DNA from: Chitinophagaceae bacterium
Lineage (GTDB): Bacteria > Bacteroidota > Bacteroidia > Chitinophagales > UBA10324
Reading direction: 5' to 3'
DNA length: 64,000 nucleotides
NCBI GenBank assembly: GCA_016704325.1
Contig: JADJAG010000011.1
Span: 248,001 to 312,000 of the forward strand
How positions within the stretch are numbered: position 1 is the first letter of the stretch; each line of letters starts with the position of its first letter. Shown one piece after another: positions 25,824-35,540 of the stretch. The notes under the pieces are model-generated. The model searched no databases, was not told the origin of the DNA, and worked only from the letters and a program-made list of their open reading frames with translations. The translations under genes were made by a program, and so were the position numbers.

Positions 25824-26702
25824 ATGTCTGGTCAGTTAAAAGAAGTCAGGAACAGAATTCAGAGCGTACAGAATACGCAGCAGATCACCAAAGCCATGAA
25901 AATGGTAAGTGCTGCCAAGCTGCGCAGGGCTACGGAACGCATTATTCAGATGCGCCCTTATGCCAATAAGCTGAATGAACTGATGAGCAACATCGCATCG
26001 GATTCCGGTGTAACGATTCAACTGGCGCAGGAAAGGCCTGTTAAAAATGTATTGATTGTGGCCGTTACTTCTGACCGCGGACTAGCCGGTGGTTTCAACT
26101 CCACCACCATTAAACTGGCACAACAAACCATACAGGAACGTTACGCGGCGCAGGCACAGTCAGGAAATGTAACCGTGATGCCGGTGGGAAAAAAAGCGAA
26201 CGACGCTTTTAAAAAGCTGCCGTATAAGGTGATTGGTGACTATGCGTTGCTGTTTGCTACTTTGGATTTTAATCATGCATCAGCAGCGGCTGAATGGATG
26301 ATGAATGCGTATAAAAACAATGAATATGACAGGATTGAGATCGTGTATTCTCAATTCAAGAATGCTGCAACACAGCTGTTCCAGGTAGAACGTTTTCTGC
26401 CGGTATTAAAAACTGCTTCCGGAAAGGGGAAGGCAGCGGTTAATTTCATTTTTGAACCTGAACAGGATGAGTTGGTGAATCACCTGATTCCCAAGATCCT
26501 GAAAACCCAGTTTTTCAAAGTATTACTCGACAGCAATGCCTCTGAACATGGCGCCCGCATGACGGCCATGGATAAAGCCACCGACAATGCGAAAGAATTG
26601 CTGAAAGACCTCTCCATTAAATATAACCGCGCACGTCAGGCTGCTATTACTACGGAGTTGACGGAGATTGTAAGTGGTGCTGCAGCGTTGACAGGGAGAT
26701 AG
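25824..26702 (+). CDS. atpG: F-type ATP synthase subunit gamma
   Basis: 292 aa. The N-terminal (LKEVRNRIQSVQNTQQITKAMKMVSAAKLRRA) and C-terminal (ARMTAMDKATDNAKELLKDL...YNRARQAAITTELTEIVSGAAAL) helices form the rotor coiled coil. The central domain is a Rossmann-like fold. It is the last gene of the operon; atpD and atpC do not follow, so they must lie elsewhere, which is common in Bacteroidota. The 3' flank carries the GTCGGAAGTAG...GTCCTTAG word also found after two other gene ends, and then a MITE. Confidence 0.96.
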   Translation: MSGQLKEVRNRIQSVQNTQQITKAMKMVSAAKLRRATERIIQMRPYANKLNELMSNIASDSGVTIQLAQERPVKNVLIVAVTSDRGLAGGFNSTTIKLAQQTIQERYAAQAQSGNVTVMPVGKKANDAFKKLPYKVIGDYALLFATLDFNHASAAAEWMMNAYKNNEYDRIEIVYSQFKNAATQLFQVERFLPVLKTASGKGKAAVNFIFEPEQDELVNHLIPKILKTQFFKVLLDSNASEHGARMTAMDKATDNAKELLKDLSIKYNRARQAAITTELTEIVSGAAALTGR

Positions 26703-26770
26703 TGGTTAGTCGGAAGTAGATAGTCCTTAGTAAATCCTCAACTGGAACGGTTTTTTGAATAGCTTTTTTT

Positions 26771-26982
26771 GTAACTACTCAGTAGATGAAGATTCAAAAT
26801 GGAACACGGATGACATTGATCGGACGGATTTTTACGGATCTAATTATTACCTGATCATTTTCAATCCGCTTTTATCAGACCAGTTTTAGTATTGAGCATT
26901 AACTCAAAATTGTTTTAATCAGTGCTGATCAGTCAAATCCGTGTTATCCGTGTGCTATTTTTCCCTTCGGCTGAGTAGTTAC
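26771..26982. mobile_element. 212-bp MITE, family 1, copy 2, with 8-bp target duplication
   Basis: It has the same 12-bp ends (GTAACTACTCAG at 26771-26782, CTGAGTAGTTAC at 26971-26982) and the same 212-bp length as the copy at 10414, with only scattered substitutions. CTTTTTTT flanks it directly on both sides (26763-26770 and 26983-26990), a second independent 8-bp target duplication. Inserted 68 bp after atpG. Confidence 0.9.
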
Positions 26983-27213
26983 CTTTTTTTAATGCTAATG
27001 GTAATATCTTTTAAACGCCTTCAGCAGAAGCAATTATTGTTTTGAAAATTAGAAGTTGAAGCTCTTATCTTTAAATATTTTATCAATAGCTGATTCTCAA
27101 AAAATGTTTTTGCAGGTTTATTGACTGCTTCAATTACATAATCAACAGCGATATCAATACCGGCTTCGAATTAAGTAATTAATTTAGATACCTGGTCCCT
27201 CTATCAAAGGACT

Positions 27214-27348
27214 GGGTGTACGACAAATTGGAAATTGAATATTGAGTGTTGAAATATTGAATATTCAACACTCAATATTCAATTGAAATTACATGGCTGG
27301 CGGGACCTAACCATTGCTTAACAAGCTAAACGATATGTCGTACACCCC
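27214..27348. mobile_element. MITE-like element, family 2, copy B (~135 bp)
   Basis: The left end GGGTGTACGACAAATTGG and right end TGTCGTACACCC match family 2. The right arm (ACCATTGCT..ACAAG..) matches copy D. The interior is a long AT-rich palindrome (TTGAATATTGAGTG against CACTCAATATTCAA). Flanks read CAAAGGACT and CAAATGACT, a target duplication with one mismatch if real. It ends 27 bp before the truncated DUF433 frame and may have helped break it. Confidence 0.7.
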
Positions 27349-27375
27349 AAATGACTTTGTAGCATTTGTTTATCT

Positions 27376-27513
27376 ATGGTAAAAGATTTTGCAATGGATG
27401 ACTTGCTTAAAAGAATAACGAGTAATGCAGCATATCTCGAGTCAGAAGATATAAAAGCATGCCTGAAGTATGCAGCTTTGAAATTAGATCATCCGGTTAT
27501 TGTTGCCAATTAA
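27376..27513 (+). pseudogene. DUF433 (VapB45-type) antitoxin fragment
   Basis: A 45-residue frame, MVKDFAMDDLLKRITSNAAY then LESEDIKACLKYAA, matches only the C-terminal third of DUF433 antitoxins (pattern L-T/S-EDI-x-A-x-L-x-YAA). The N-terminal DNA-binding part is missing; a family 2 element ends 27 bp upstream. Its stop codon overlaps the start of the adjacent toxin remnant (TAATG), the usual layout of DUF433-DUF5615 pairs. Judged non-functional as an antitoxin. Confidence 0.65.
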
Positions 27514-27861
27514 TGAGTTTGAATAATGGGTTGATGTAAACCTTCCGCTAAACTGGCAGAATGGCTCAATCAAACAGTTGAAATGAAGGCGTTCTTTCTT
27601 TTTGAATTAGGGTTGATTGACACAACAGACGAAATTATTTTTGAAATAGCACAAATGAGGAATGTAGTGATTCTAACATAGGATGAAGATTTTCCTGACC
27701 TTGTTCTGGATCGGGATTCTCCACCTAAAATAATTTGGATCACGATAGGAAATACTACTAACAATGAACTTTGGGAAATTATTTTAGAACAGTTCAAAAA
27801 TTGTGTTAATGAATTGAAGTCGTACTCCAATCTTGTGGAGATCACGAAAACATACCAATGA
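27513..27861 (+). pseudogene. DUF5615 PIN-like toxin, broken by frameshifts and a stop
   Basis: Reading across frames gives WVDVNLP, then KLAEWLNQT, then LGLIDTTDEIIFEIAQ, then VVILT-stop-DEDFPDLVL, then PPKIIWITIGNTTNNELWEI. This is the order of the DUF5615 PIN-like family, including the catalytic-type D in VDVN, the DEDF motif and the WI-x-IGNT segment. A single-base change gives TAG where the family has Lys (LT-K-DEDF). At least one base is lost near CTTCCGCTAAA, and another shift lies just after the ATG. It is the partner of the DUF433 fragment; together they are a dead toxin-antitoxin module. Confidence 0.75.
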
Positions 27862-28276
27862 GTTAACCAAAATATTATCTAATAGCATCTTCCTTTCATC
27901 CGGCAAGTAAAAATCGCTGGCGCAAAAAAGACCGGGCAGAATGAAAATATCTCGTTGGAGTACATTTGTCATTTAATTGCCTGCCTCAAAATAGAACTCT
28001 TTCTGAGTTTTTTTTATCATCATATCATAGCCAAGTCTGCGCCTGACAATAATTCTGAGTTATAATGGACTCCCTATATTTTAGAATACATCATCTGTAA
28101 CCATCTCTTCGATGGCCAACAAGCAATACAGTTACGATTAAGATTTTATCCGCTTTTGTAACTAATCATATCAACATTTAAAAGGTAGCTTTTATCAAAT
28201 TTTTATATCATCTTTATTCTTTACCTGTTTTCTGGCAGCAATTATCAACAGTTCATCACATCAAAACCAACCCCCA
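27862..28276. other. Intergenic region with no recognisable gene
   Basis: AT-rich, 415 bp, between the dead toxin and the fibre gene. It holds no frame with plausible codon use and no clear promoter consensus. The last ~60 bp is presumably the leader of the fibre gene. Confidence 0.5.
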
Positions 28277-31200
28277 ATGAAAATGATGATTACACTCCGC
28301 GCCATTTTGTGCATCCTGTTCACCACCACCTTACTCAAGGCCCAAACAAATACTTTTCCTGTCAGCGGTGCAGCGGGAATTGGAACCATCACTCCTAATG
28401 CGTCTTCATTGCTCGATATTACTTCTACTACTAAAGGTGCGCTTGTTCCAAGAATGACAAAGGCACAACGCGATGCAATTGTTGCTCCAGCCACCGGATT
28501 ATTGATTTTTCAAACCAACAGCACAGCAGGGTTCTATTATTATACCGGCACGAAATGGACCGGTGTTGCCAACACCTTCACAGGAGGAACAGGCATTTCT
28601 GTCGCAAGTGGAACCATCACCAACACATTGCCTGATCAGGTAGTCACCATTGCGGGAGCAGGCGGTGTTTCAGTTTCGGGTACCTATCCTGCATTTACAA
28701 TTACAGGTACCGGTGGTTCAGAAACGGATCCTGAAGTAAGCAGCAGCACTATTAACAGCGTTCCAAAATGGAATGGAACAACATTGGTGGATGGGCTCCT
28801 CTTTGATGATGGTAATAATATTGGAATTGGCACAACCACTCCTTTATTCAAACTGGATGTTAGTGGTGATGCATCAATTAACAGTGTGAGAATTGGAAGA
28901 GGCAATGGAGGACAATCGGGCAATACGGCAATAGGTACCCAAGCGCTGAATGCTAATAGCGTAGGAGATTTCAATACAGCAATTGGTTACCAGGCCCTTA
29001 AATCGAATAGCACCGGCGGACTTAATACAGCCAATGGTTATCAGGCGCTTCTCAGTAATACGGTTGGAACACTCAATACTGCGGTGGGCAGTTTTTCTTT
29101 AGCTGCAAATACGATCGGAAACAGTAACAATGCTTTAGGAGAATATGCACTTGGTGGCAATACCAATGGCTCGTCCAACAATGCAATCGGTAATAACGCC
29201 GCGCAGGCAAATACTACCGGAAGCAGTAATACTGCTATTGGTGATAATGCGCTAAATACAAACACAACAGGAAGTAATAATACAGCAATCGGAGCAGGCG
29301 CAAATGTTTCAGTAGTTAATCTCAACAATGCGACAGCCATTGGGGCTAATGCAATTGTAAGCGCCAGTAATGCGCTGGTGCTGGGCAATAATGCCAATAT
29401 CGGTATCGGCACATCCGCTCCGGCTTCTATGCTCGAAGTAGTTGGCACCATTAAAACTACCGGCCTTCAAATGACGACCGGTGCAGCAAATGGCAGCATT
29501 CTAAAATCTGATGCAAATGGCATCGCTTCATGGGTAAGTCTTACAAGCATAGAAACTGATCCACAGGTTATAAGTGCAGCTAGCAACAAAGTTGCTAAAT
29601 GGAACGGCACTGCATTGGCAGACGGAACTATTTATGATGATGGAACCAATATCGGTATCGGCACCACGACTCCTGCTTCCCGGCTGCATATTAAATCCGA
29701 CGGAAATTCAACTACCCCTATTTACGTGGAGAAAAGCAATGCAACAACTCCACTTTTTACGATTGAACAAGGAGGTATTGGAAATGGAAACGCATCACTA
29801 TATAATGGCAGTGGTGATAAAAAAGTTAACCTTGCTACTAGTGGTGACAGCTACCTTAATGGTGGAAGCTTAGGCATCGGCAACGCAGCCCCTGCTGCTA
29901 CACTTGATGTAACCGGAACATTTAAACTAGCGGATGGTACCCAATCGGCCGGCAGGGTGCTGACTTCTGATGCAAATGGCAATGCCTCATGGGTATCCGC
30001 AAGTACAATAGGTACATGGTCAACAACAGGTAACTCAGCAACCTCAGCAGGAACTAACTTTATTGGAACCACTGATGCAGTTGACTTAGTTATAAGAGCC
30101 AACAATTACGAAACAGGCAGATTCCCTTCTAATCCAGCCACTGCAGCAGGCATTGTATCTCCAACAAACAGGTTTACTCTCACAAGGCAAGGAACTACAG
30201 CAAACAAATGGGATATGGTAGCGGCATTCAAATTAGGCAGTTATGCAACAGGTATAAATGCCAGTACACAGCTTGATATTTGTTTGAACAATGGGGCAAC
30301 CACTAATCCAAATGTAACAGTAATGACCATGCTGGGTAATGGTAATGTAGGTATTGGAACTGCCGCTCCTGCCTCCCGGCTTCACATAAAAGCGAGCGGT
30401 ACAGGTACCAATCCTTTTGTGATTCAGCATCACAATACTGCCACTAATATTTTCTCTTTTTCTGAAACAACAGACAACGCCGGGCTTATGAGCATTTTCA
30501 AAACTTCAGGTGCAACGGAAACGGTAAGATTTGATGCTGATGGAAGCAGCTTTGTTTTTGGTGGCGATTTTGGCGTAGGAACAAATGTACCAGTAACGCC
30601 ATTGACTGTTATAGGTTCAAGAGACGGCACTAGTAATTCGGTTGCCAATTATATCGCTTATGTTCAAAACACGAGCGCCGATGGCGGCGCTATTATTACC
30701 GATGTTCTTGACAATGCAAATGGTTCACGGTATATTCAATTCAGGGTGAATGGTGTTCAGGTCGGTTGTTTATACGGCAACGGCTCCAATCAAACCTTGC
30801 TCTTTTCTTCTTCAGATCAACGGCTGAAGAAGAATATTAGAAATACTACCATGGGATTGAATACTGTAATGCAATTGAAGGTAAGAGATTATGAATGGAA
30901 AGCAGATGGACAAACAGTGAATGCAGGTTTTGTGGCCCAGGAATTATATGATGTATATCCTCAAGCTGTATTAAAAGGTGACGAAGGCGAATTAGATAGT
31001 AAAGAAGGTGGAACCTGGATGGTAAATTATGCAGGCATTACTCCTTTGCTGACGAAAGCTATTCAGGAACTGAATGGCAAAGTGGATGAAGTAGAGGCTG
31101 CTGTTCAGCATTCGTTGATTGATCCTTCCGTAGTGAGTGGCCTGCAAAATCAACTCAATCAAAAGGATAAGTTGATTGCTGATCAGCAGGCGCAAATCAA

Positions 31201-31573
31201 TTCACTAAACAGCAAGCTGGATGATGTTATGAATAAGATGACAAATTTCGAGCAATCGCTTTCTCAATGTTGCAGTGCATATAAATCTACAGGTGATGTT
31301 ACAAATATTGATTTACCTAAACTCGAACAAAACGTTCCTAATCCGTTTATCCAATCCAGTATCATCAAGTTCTTCATTCCTTCCTCGGCTAAAACGGCAG
31401 AACTCGTAATCACCGATCTTACCGGTGCTTCAATTGAAGTATTCAGCAATCTGAAGAATGGTTTTGGAACAGTGAATGTTGATTATAGCACATTGTCATC
31501 AGGCACTTACCAATATTCATTGTTGATTGACGGTCATGTGATTGATACCAAACAGATGATTCTTAGCAAATAA
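28277..31573 (+). CDS. Giant secreted fibre protein with S74 chaperone domain and T9SS-like C-terminus
   Basis: 1098 aa; signal peptide about 1-23 (KAQ). Residues ~215-370 carry YadA-head-like repeats of the pattern NTTGSNNTAIGxxAL, which in trimeric adhesins fold as left-handed beta rolls. Shaft repeats (NIGIGTTTPASRLHIKS) occur on both sides. Residues ~855-960 are an intramolecular chaperone domain of the Peptidase S74 type (SSDQRLKKNIRNTTMGL, ADGQTVNAGFVAQELYDVYP). In phage fibres this domain assembles trimers and self-cleaves before the Ser of SD. A coiled coil (~965-1010) and a short sorting-domain-like end (VPNPFIQSSIIKFFIPS to DTKQMILSK) follow. Material after the cleavage point would stay attached only if cleavage does not occur. 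It is likely a trimeric surface adhesin. Confidence 0.78.
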   Translation: MKMMITLRAILCILFTTTLLKAQTNTFPVSGAAGIGTITPNASSLLDITSTTKGALVPRMTKAQRDAIVAPATGLLIFQTNSTAGFYYYTGTKWTGVANTFTGGTGISVASGTITNTLPDQVVTIAGAGGVSVSGTYPAFTITGTGGSETDPEVSSSTINSVPKWNGTTLVDGLLFDDGNNIGIGTTTPLFKLDVSGDASINSVRIGRGNGGQSGNTAIGTQALNANSVGDFNTAIGYQALKSNSTGGLNTANGYQALLSNTVGTLNTAVGSFSLAANTIGNSNNALGEYALGGNTNGSSNNAIGNNAAQANTTGSSNTAIGDNALNTNTTGSNNTAIGAGANVSVVNLNNATAIGANAIVSASNALVLGNNANIGIGTSAPASMLEVVGTIKTTGLQMTTGAANGSILKSDANGIASWVSLTSIETDPQVISAASNKVAKWNGTALADGTIYDDGTNIGIGTTTPASRLHIKSDGNSTTPIYVEKSNATTPLFTIEQGGIGNGNASLYNGSGDKKVNLATSGDSYLNGGSLGIGNAAPAATLDVTGTFKLADGTQSAGRVLTSDANGNASWVSASTIGTWSTTGNSATSAGTNFIGTTDAVDLVIRANNYETGRFPSNPATAAGIVSPTNRFTLTRQGTTANKWDMVAAFKLGSYATGINASTQLDICLNNGATTNPNVTVMTMLGNGNVGIGTAAPASRLHIKASGTGTNPFVIQHHNTATNIFSFSETTDNAGLMSIFKTSGATETVRFDADGSSFVFGGDFGVGTNVPVTPLTVIGSRDGTSNSVANYIAYVQNTSADGGAIITDVLDNANGSRYIQFRVNGVQVGCLYGNGSNQTLLFSSSDQRLKKNIRNTTMGLNTVMQLKVRDYEWKADGQTVNAGFVAQELYDVYPQAVLKGDEGELDSKEGGTWMVNYAGITPLLTKAIQELNGKVDEVEAAVQHSLIDPSVVSGLQNQLNQKDKLIADQQAQINSLNSKLDDVMNKMTNFEQSLSQCCSAYKSTGDVTNIDLPKLEQNVPNPFIQSSIIKFFIPSSAKTAELVITDLTGASIEVFSNLKNGFGTVNVDYSTLSSGTYQYSLLIDGHVIDTKQMILSK

Positions 31574-31636
31574 AATACGTGTGTTAACCACCTGTGCGAT
31601 CACTTCCGGTGAAAGCCTATGTAAAACATCAATGAA

Positions 31637-34600
31637 ATGAAAAAACAAACCATTCAATCAATAGTCTTTCTATTGTGCGGTATGCTTGCTGTAATTACTT
31701 CTCATGCACAAGCACCACAGGCTTTTCCCTATCAGGCAGTAGCTCATGATAGTGTCGGCAATTTGATTGCAGATGAAAACATCTCTCTTCGCTTCAGTAT
31801 TTTGGATGGAAGCAATGCAGGACCGGTTGTTTATCAGGAAACACAAAGTGTTACCACCACGTCATTGGGATTGTTTAACCTGAATATCGGCCAGGGAACA
31901 GTGATAAGCGGCGCCTTCAGCAACATTAACTGGGGAAGCGGAACTAAATATCTCCAGGTAGAAATGGATGCCTCCGGCGGAACAAACTATTTGCTGATGG
32001 GCACCTCGCAACTGCTCAGTGTTCCCTATGCAATCTATTCGAATTCTGCCGGCAGCTCAAGCGGAGCAGGACTTGCTGATGGTACAGCAGAAGGAAATAC
32101 TCCTTATTGGGATGGCACTTCCTGGGTTACTTCTTCCTCAAATATTTATAATAATGGAAGTAAGGTGGGCATCGGTGTTTCAACTCCTGAATTTAAATTG
32201 CACGTAAGTGATGATGCTTCCTTCAATAACGTAAGAGTAGGAACAGGGAATGGAAGCAGCAATGTGAAAACCAATACTGCTATTGGTTTTGAAGTGCTTA
32301 AGAATAACACCGTAGGCAACTACAACACTGCCGGAGGTTACTATTCACTTTCAAATAATACTTCCGGAAATTTTAACACTGCATTTGGCGACTATACGCT
32401 CTTCAACAATTCAACAGGAAATGCAAATACGGCCGTCGGAAACTATTCACTGTTCTCCAATACCGGATTTAATAACACGGCAATGGGAAACTACGCTTTG
32501 TTCAGTAATACCACCGGCGGTTCCAATACCGCCGTCGGTAATTATTCCATGTTTAGTAATACTACCGGAAGTAATAATACGGTGATCGGTTACCAGGCAG
32601 ACCTGCTTTCACCTGATCTTATAAATGCTACTGCGATAGGTGCAAATACTATTGTGAATAGCAGCAATGCGTTGATTCTTGGCAACAATGCAAATGTAGG
32701 TATTGGAACTTCTGAACCAACATTTAAACTTGAAGTTACTGCTGATGCATCCATCAATTCAGTTAAAGTAGGAAGAGGAGGAGGCAACCTGGATCAAAAT
32801 ACTGTTGTTGGTACACTTGCGCTCGACTCTAACACAACCGGTTTGCTCAATACGGCAATTGGGTACCATGCGCTATTGTCGAATAGTACCGGTAATTTTA
32901 ATACGGCAGTAGGCTGGTCCACCCTGTTTTCGAATACCACCGGCAATGCTAATACTGCAATTGGTGAAAATGCACTTCCTTACAATACCACGGGTAGCAA
33001 CAATGCTGCACTTGGAAACAATGCAGCCCAAACTAATACCACCGGAAGCAACAATACAGCAATCGGATCCAAAGCGCTGAGCGTAAATTCAACCGGTAGT
33101 GATAATGTTGCAATAGGAAGGGAAGCTGCTTTGAATAACACCAATGACGCGATAACCGCAATAGGGTCGCAGGCACTGATGACAAATACTACCGGCTTAT
33201 TTAATACAGCAATTGGATATCAATCACTTTTTTCAAATACTACCGGCAATCTTAATACAGCAATTGGATATCAATCACTTTTTTCAAATACTACCGGAAA
33301 CTATAATACGGCAGTAGGCTGGTCCACCCTGTTTTCGAATACCACCGGCAGCGGAAACACTGCTATGGGTGAAGCTGCGCTTATTTATAATACTACAGGC
33401 AGTAACAATGCTGCACTTGGAAATAATGCCGCCCAAAGCAATACCACCGGCAGCAGCAACACAGCAATCGGATCACAGGCATTGGTGGCGAATACTACAG
33501 GCGCACTCAATACAGCAATTGGATATCAATCACTTTTTTCAAATACCTCTGGAAGTGAAAATGTTGCAATTGGAAAAGATGCGGGACAAAGCAATACGAC
33601 CGGTTCGCAAAATACAGCTATTGGAGTCAGTGCACTCTCTGAGAACAGCACGGGAAGTGTGAATACCGCAATTGGCTGGTATGCCATGCAAAGAAACACT
33701 GTCGGAGCAGCTAACACTGCTTTAGGTGAATACGCTCTTTCTAATAACACAACAGGATTAACCAATGTTGCTATCGGCGCCAATGCCTTATCTGCAAACA
33801 CCACCGGCAGCGATAATATTGCATTAGGCAAAAGCGCCAATGTCGGCTCAGGCAATCTCTCCAATGCCATTGCTATAGGTACTGATGCGATAGTAAACAC
33901 CAGTAACAGTATGGTGTTGGGCAATGGGGTAAATGTGGGTATTGGAACCAGCTCACCGGCTTACGACCTTCATATTAAATCTTCTTCTGCCGAATTATTT
34001 AAAAAACCATTTTATGTTGAACAAGCCGACAATGACTTTCCACTTTTTTTGCTGTCTGATAACCCCTCCAATAACGGGTTCGTTTTGTATGATAAATTTG
34101 GAAATGCGAGTGCCGTTTTCAATACAGGAAATGACAGCTATTTTAATACATCAGGTTTTTTTGGAATTGGCACTACTGCTCCGCAAGCAGAGCTTGATGT
34201 AGCCGGGGATGCAATAATTGGTGGCAAACTTACCGTAAACACCGGCAATACGGACCAGGTTAAGATTGTAAGTACCAATAGCACAACTAACCAAAGCAGT
34301 TCCGGATCCTACCCATTATACATTTCGGGAGCGAAAGCAGGAATCTTGATACGGGTAACAGAAACCGACCCGGGATTGGCCAATAACTTCATCACCTTCT
34401 GGGATGATAATCCCAGTGCTGTTGGCGCAATTGAAGGCCAGACGGTAGATGAGGTTCATAATAGCTGGACGTATATTTTTTGGCAAGCCGCCCAGTCTTT
34501 GCAACTGGCGCTTAGTGTAGCAGCGATAGCGGCTGATGGCTTCGGTGCTGATGATTTTGACATGGCAATCATTGATGGTTTGGAAATTGTTGATATTGGC

Positions 34601-35494
34601 GTCAATTGGGGTGCTCAGGCAGTACAGTTGGAAATAGAACAGGGCATTTCTTATACGTCAGGCAGTGCTGATTATGCCGAATGGCTGCCACGCATATCGG
34701 TTGCAGAACAAATGGATCCGGGTGATATCGTTGGAGTAATTGGCGGGAAAATTTCCAAACAAACAACTGGTGTTAATCAACTGATGGTCATCTCTTCTGC
34801 TCCTATGGTTTTAGGCAATGTTCCTGAAGCCGGCAAGGAAAAGGACTATGAAAAAGTTGCTTTTATGGGGCAGGTTCCGGTGAAAGTAAGAGGCATAGTA
34901 AATATTGGCGATTACATTATTGCCTCAGGTAACAATGATGGATTTGGTATTGCAGTGGGCGAAGAAAAAATGACAGCGGAAGATTATATCAGCATGGTAG
35001 GCATTGCCTGGTCAGAAAGCAGGATGACCAACGGGGTTTCATTTATAAACACAGCAGTTAGTGCAAATAATAATGTGCTTGCTCCGCGCATGGCGCAAAT
35101 GCAAAGAGAAAGGGATGAACTGAAAAGCCAGATGGATGCTGTCATAACCTATCTGCAGTCAAAGGATCCGTCTTTCAGTTTACCACAAGTAGCACCTGTA
35201 GCAAAAGAAGACAGGGTGGTTGAAATGCAGGATTTCTCCCTAAGTGATTTGCAGCAGTATGAATCCGGGTACGAAACTTTAAAAACAATGGTTCAAAAGA
35301 ATCCTGAATTTGTGCGCGGCATTCTCGCTCATGCTAAAACAGAAATTTCGAAACGCGGCATTGACATCAGCAGGGTTCCAAAATTGAAGAGTATGCTCGC
35401 TGATGAAAATAGTTTGCTGACAGAATATCAAAATAGCCTTACAACTTATGCGGATTTGATCGCACAACAAAAAGAAAGAGCGGTCAAACCATGA
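31637..35494 (+). CDS. Giant secreted fibre protein with ~30 NTAIG repeats and a G2-like C-terminal domain
   Basis: 1285 aa with a signal peptide (about 1-24). An N-terminal beta domain (FPYQAVAHDSVGNLIADENISLRF, ~30-135) is common on Bacteroidota surface fibres. Residues ~210-770 are tandem ~14-16-residue YadA-head-like repeats (NTTGSNNAALGNNAAQ, NTAIGYQSLFSNTTG). Around 1010-1150 (SGSADYAEWLPR, DPGDIVGVIGGKISKQTT) it resembles the G2-type fibre-tip domain rather than the S74 domain of the neighbouring gene. A helical C-terminal ~130 residues follow. No standard T9SS sorting domain is seen, so its export or anchoring is unclear. It lies 63 bp after the first fibre gene, probably co-transcribed. 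Confidence 0.75.
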   Translation: MKKQTIQSIVFLLCGMLAVITSHAQAPQAFPYQAVAHDSVGNLIADENISLRFSILDGSNAGPVVYQETQSVTTTSLGLFNLNIGQGTVISGAFSNINWGSGTKYLQVEMDASGGTNYLLMGTSQLLSVPYAIYSNSAGSSSGAGLADGTAEGNTPYWDGTSWVTSSSNIYNNGSKVGIGVSTPEFKLHVSDDASFNNVRVGTGNGSSNVKTNTAIGFEVLKNNTVGNYNTAGGYYSLSNNTSGNFNTAFGDYTLFNNSTGNANTAVGNYSLFSNTGFNNTAMGNYALFSNTTGGSNTAVGNYSMFSNTTGSNNTVIGYQADLLSPDLINATAIGANTIVNSSNALILGNNANVGIGTSEPTFKLEVTADASINSVKVGRGGGNLDQNTVVGTLALDSNTTGLLNTAIGYHALLSNSTGNFNTAVGWSTLFSNTTGNANTAIGENALPYNTTGSNNAALGNNAAQTNTTGSNNTAIGSKALSVNSTGSDNVAIGREAALNNTNDAITAIGSQALMTNTTGLFNTAIGYQSLFSNTTGNLNTAIGYQSLFSNTTGNYNTAVGWSTLFSNTTGSGNTAMGEAALIYNTTGSNNAALGNNAAQSNTTGSSNTAIGSQALVANTTGALNTAIGYQSLFSNTSGSENVAIGKDAGQSNTTGSQNTAIGVSALSENSTGSVNTAIGWYAMQRNTVGAANTALGEYALSNNTTGLTNVAIGANALSANTTGSDNIALGKSANVGSGNLSNAIAIGTDAIVNTSNSMVLGNGVNVGIGTSSPAYDLHIKSSSAELFKKPFYVEQADNDFPLFLLSDNPSNNGFVLYDKFGNASAVFNTGNDSYFNTSGFFGIGTTAPQAELDVAGDAIIGGKLTVNTGNTDQVKIVSTNSTTNQSSSGSYPLYISGAKAGILIRVTETDPGLANNFITFWDDNPSAVGAIEGQTVDEVHNSWTYIFWQAAQSLQLALSVAAIAADGFGADDFDMAIIDGLEIVDIGVNWGAQAVQLEIEQGISYTSGSADYAEWLPRISVAEQMDPGDIVGVIGGKISKQTTGVNQLMVISSAPMVLGNVPEAGKEKDYEKVAFMGQVPVKVRGIVNIGDYIIASGNNDGFGIAVGEEKMTAEDYISMVGIAWSESRMTNGVSFINTAVSANNNVLAPRMAQMQRERDELKSQMDAVITYLQSKDPSFSLPQVAPVAKEDRVVEMQDFSLSDLQQYESGYETLKTMVQKNPEFVRGILAHAKTEISKRGIDISRVPKLKSMLADENSLLTEYQNSLTTYADLIAQQKERAVKP
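32266..33950 (+). repeat. NTAIG-encoding repeat array with higher-order duplication
   Basis: Units of ~42-48 bp (AATACTACCGGAAGC-like cores) tile this stretch. On a larger scale, the segment near 32900-33080 (GGCTGGTCCACCCTGTTTTC onward) reappears near 33310-33470. The word GGATATCAATCACTTTTTTC occurs three times (33217, 33268, 33523). This indicates recent internal duplication and room for length variation. Confidence 0.8.
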
Positions 35495-35540
35495 AACAGG
35501 AGTTAAGCAGGGTTTAATAAATCACGACTGAATTTTTTTT

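Noticed and set aside
27570..27972. Minus-strand frames over the dead toxin
   Set aside because: The plus strand carries the recognisable DUF5615 motifs; the opposite frames have none.
28684..33924. Several long minus-strand frames opposite the fibre genes
   Set aside because: They mirror the Asn/Thr/Gly-rich repeat codons of the real genes, giving low-complexity Val/Ala/Leu proteins with no domain.
32266..33950. Regular short repeats resembling a CRISPR array
   Set aside because: Repeats are in frame, degenerate, encode NTAIG motifs and lack constant-length unique spacers or cas genes.
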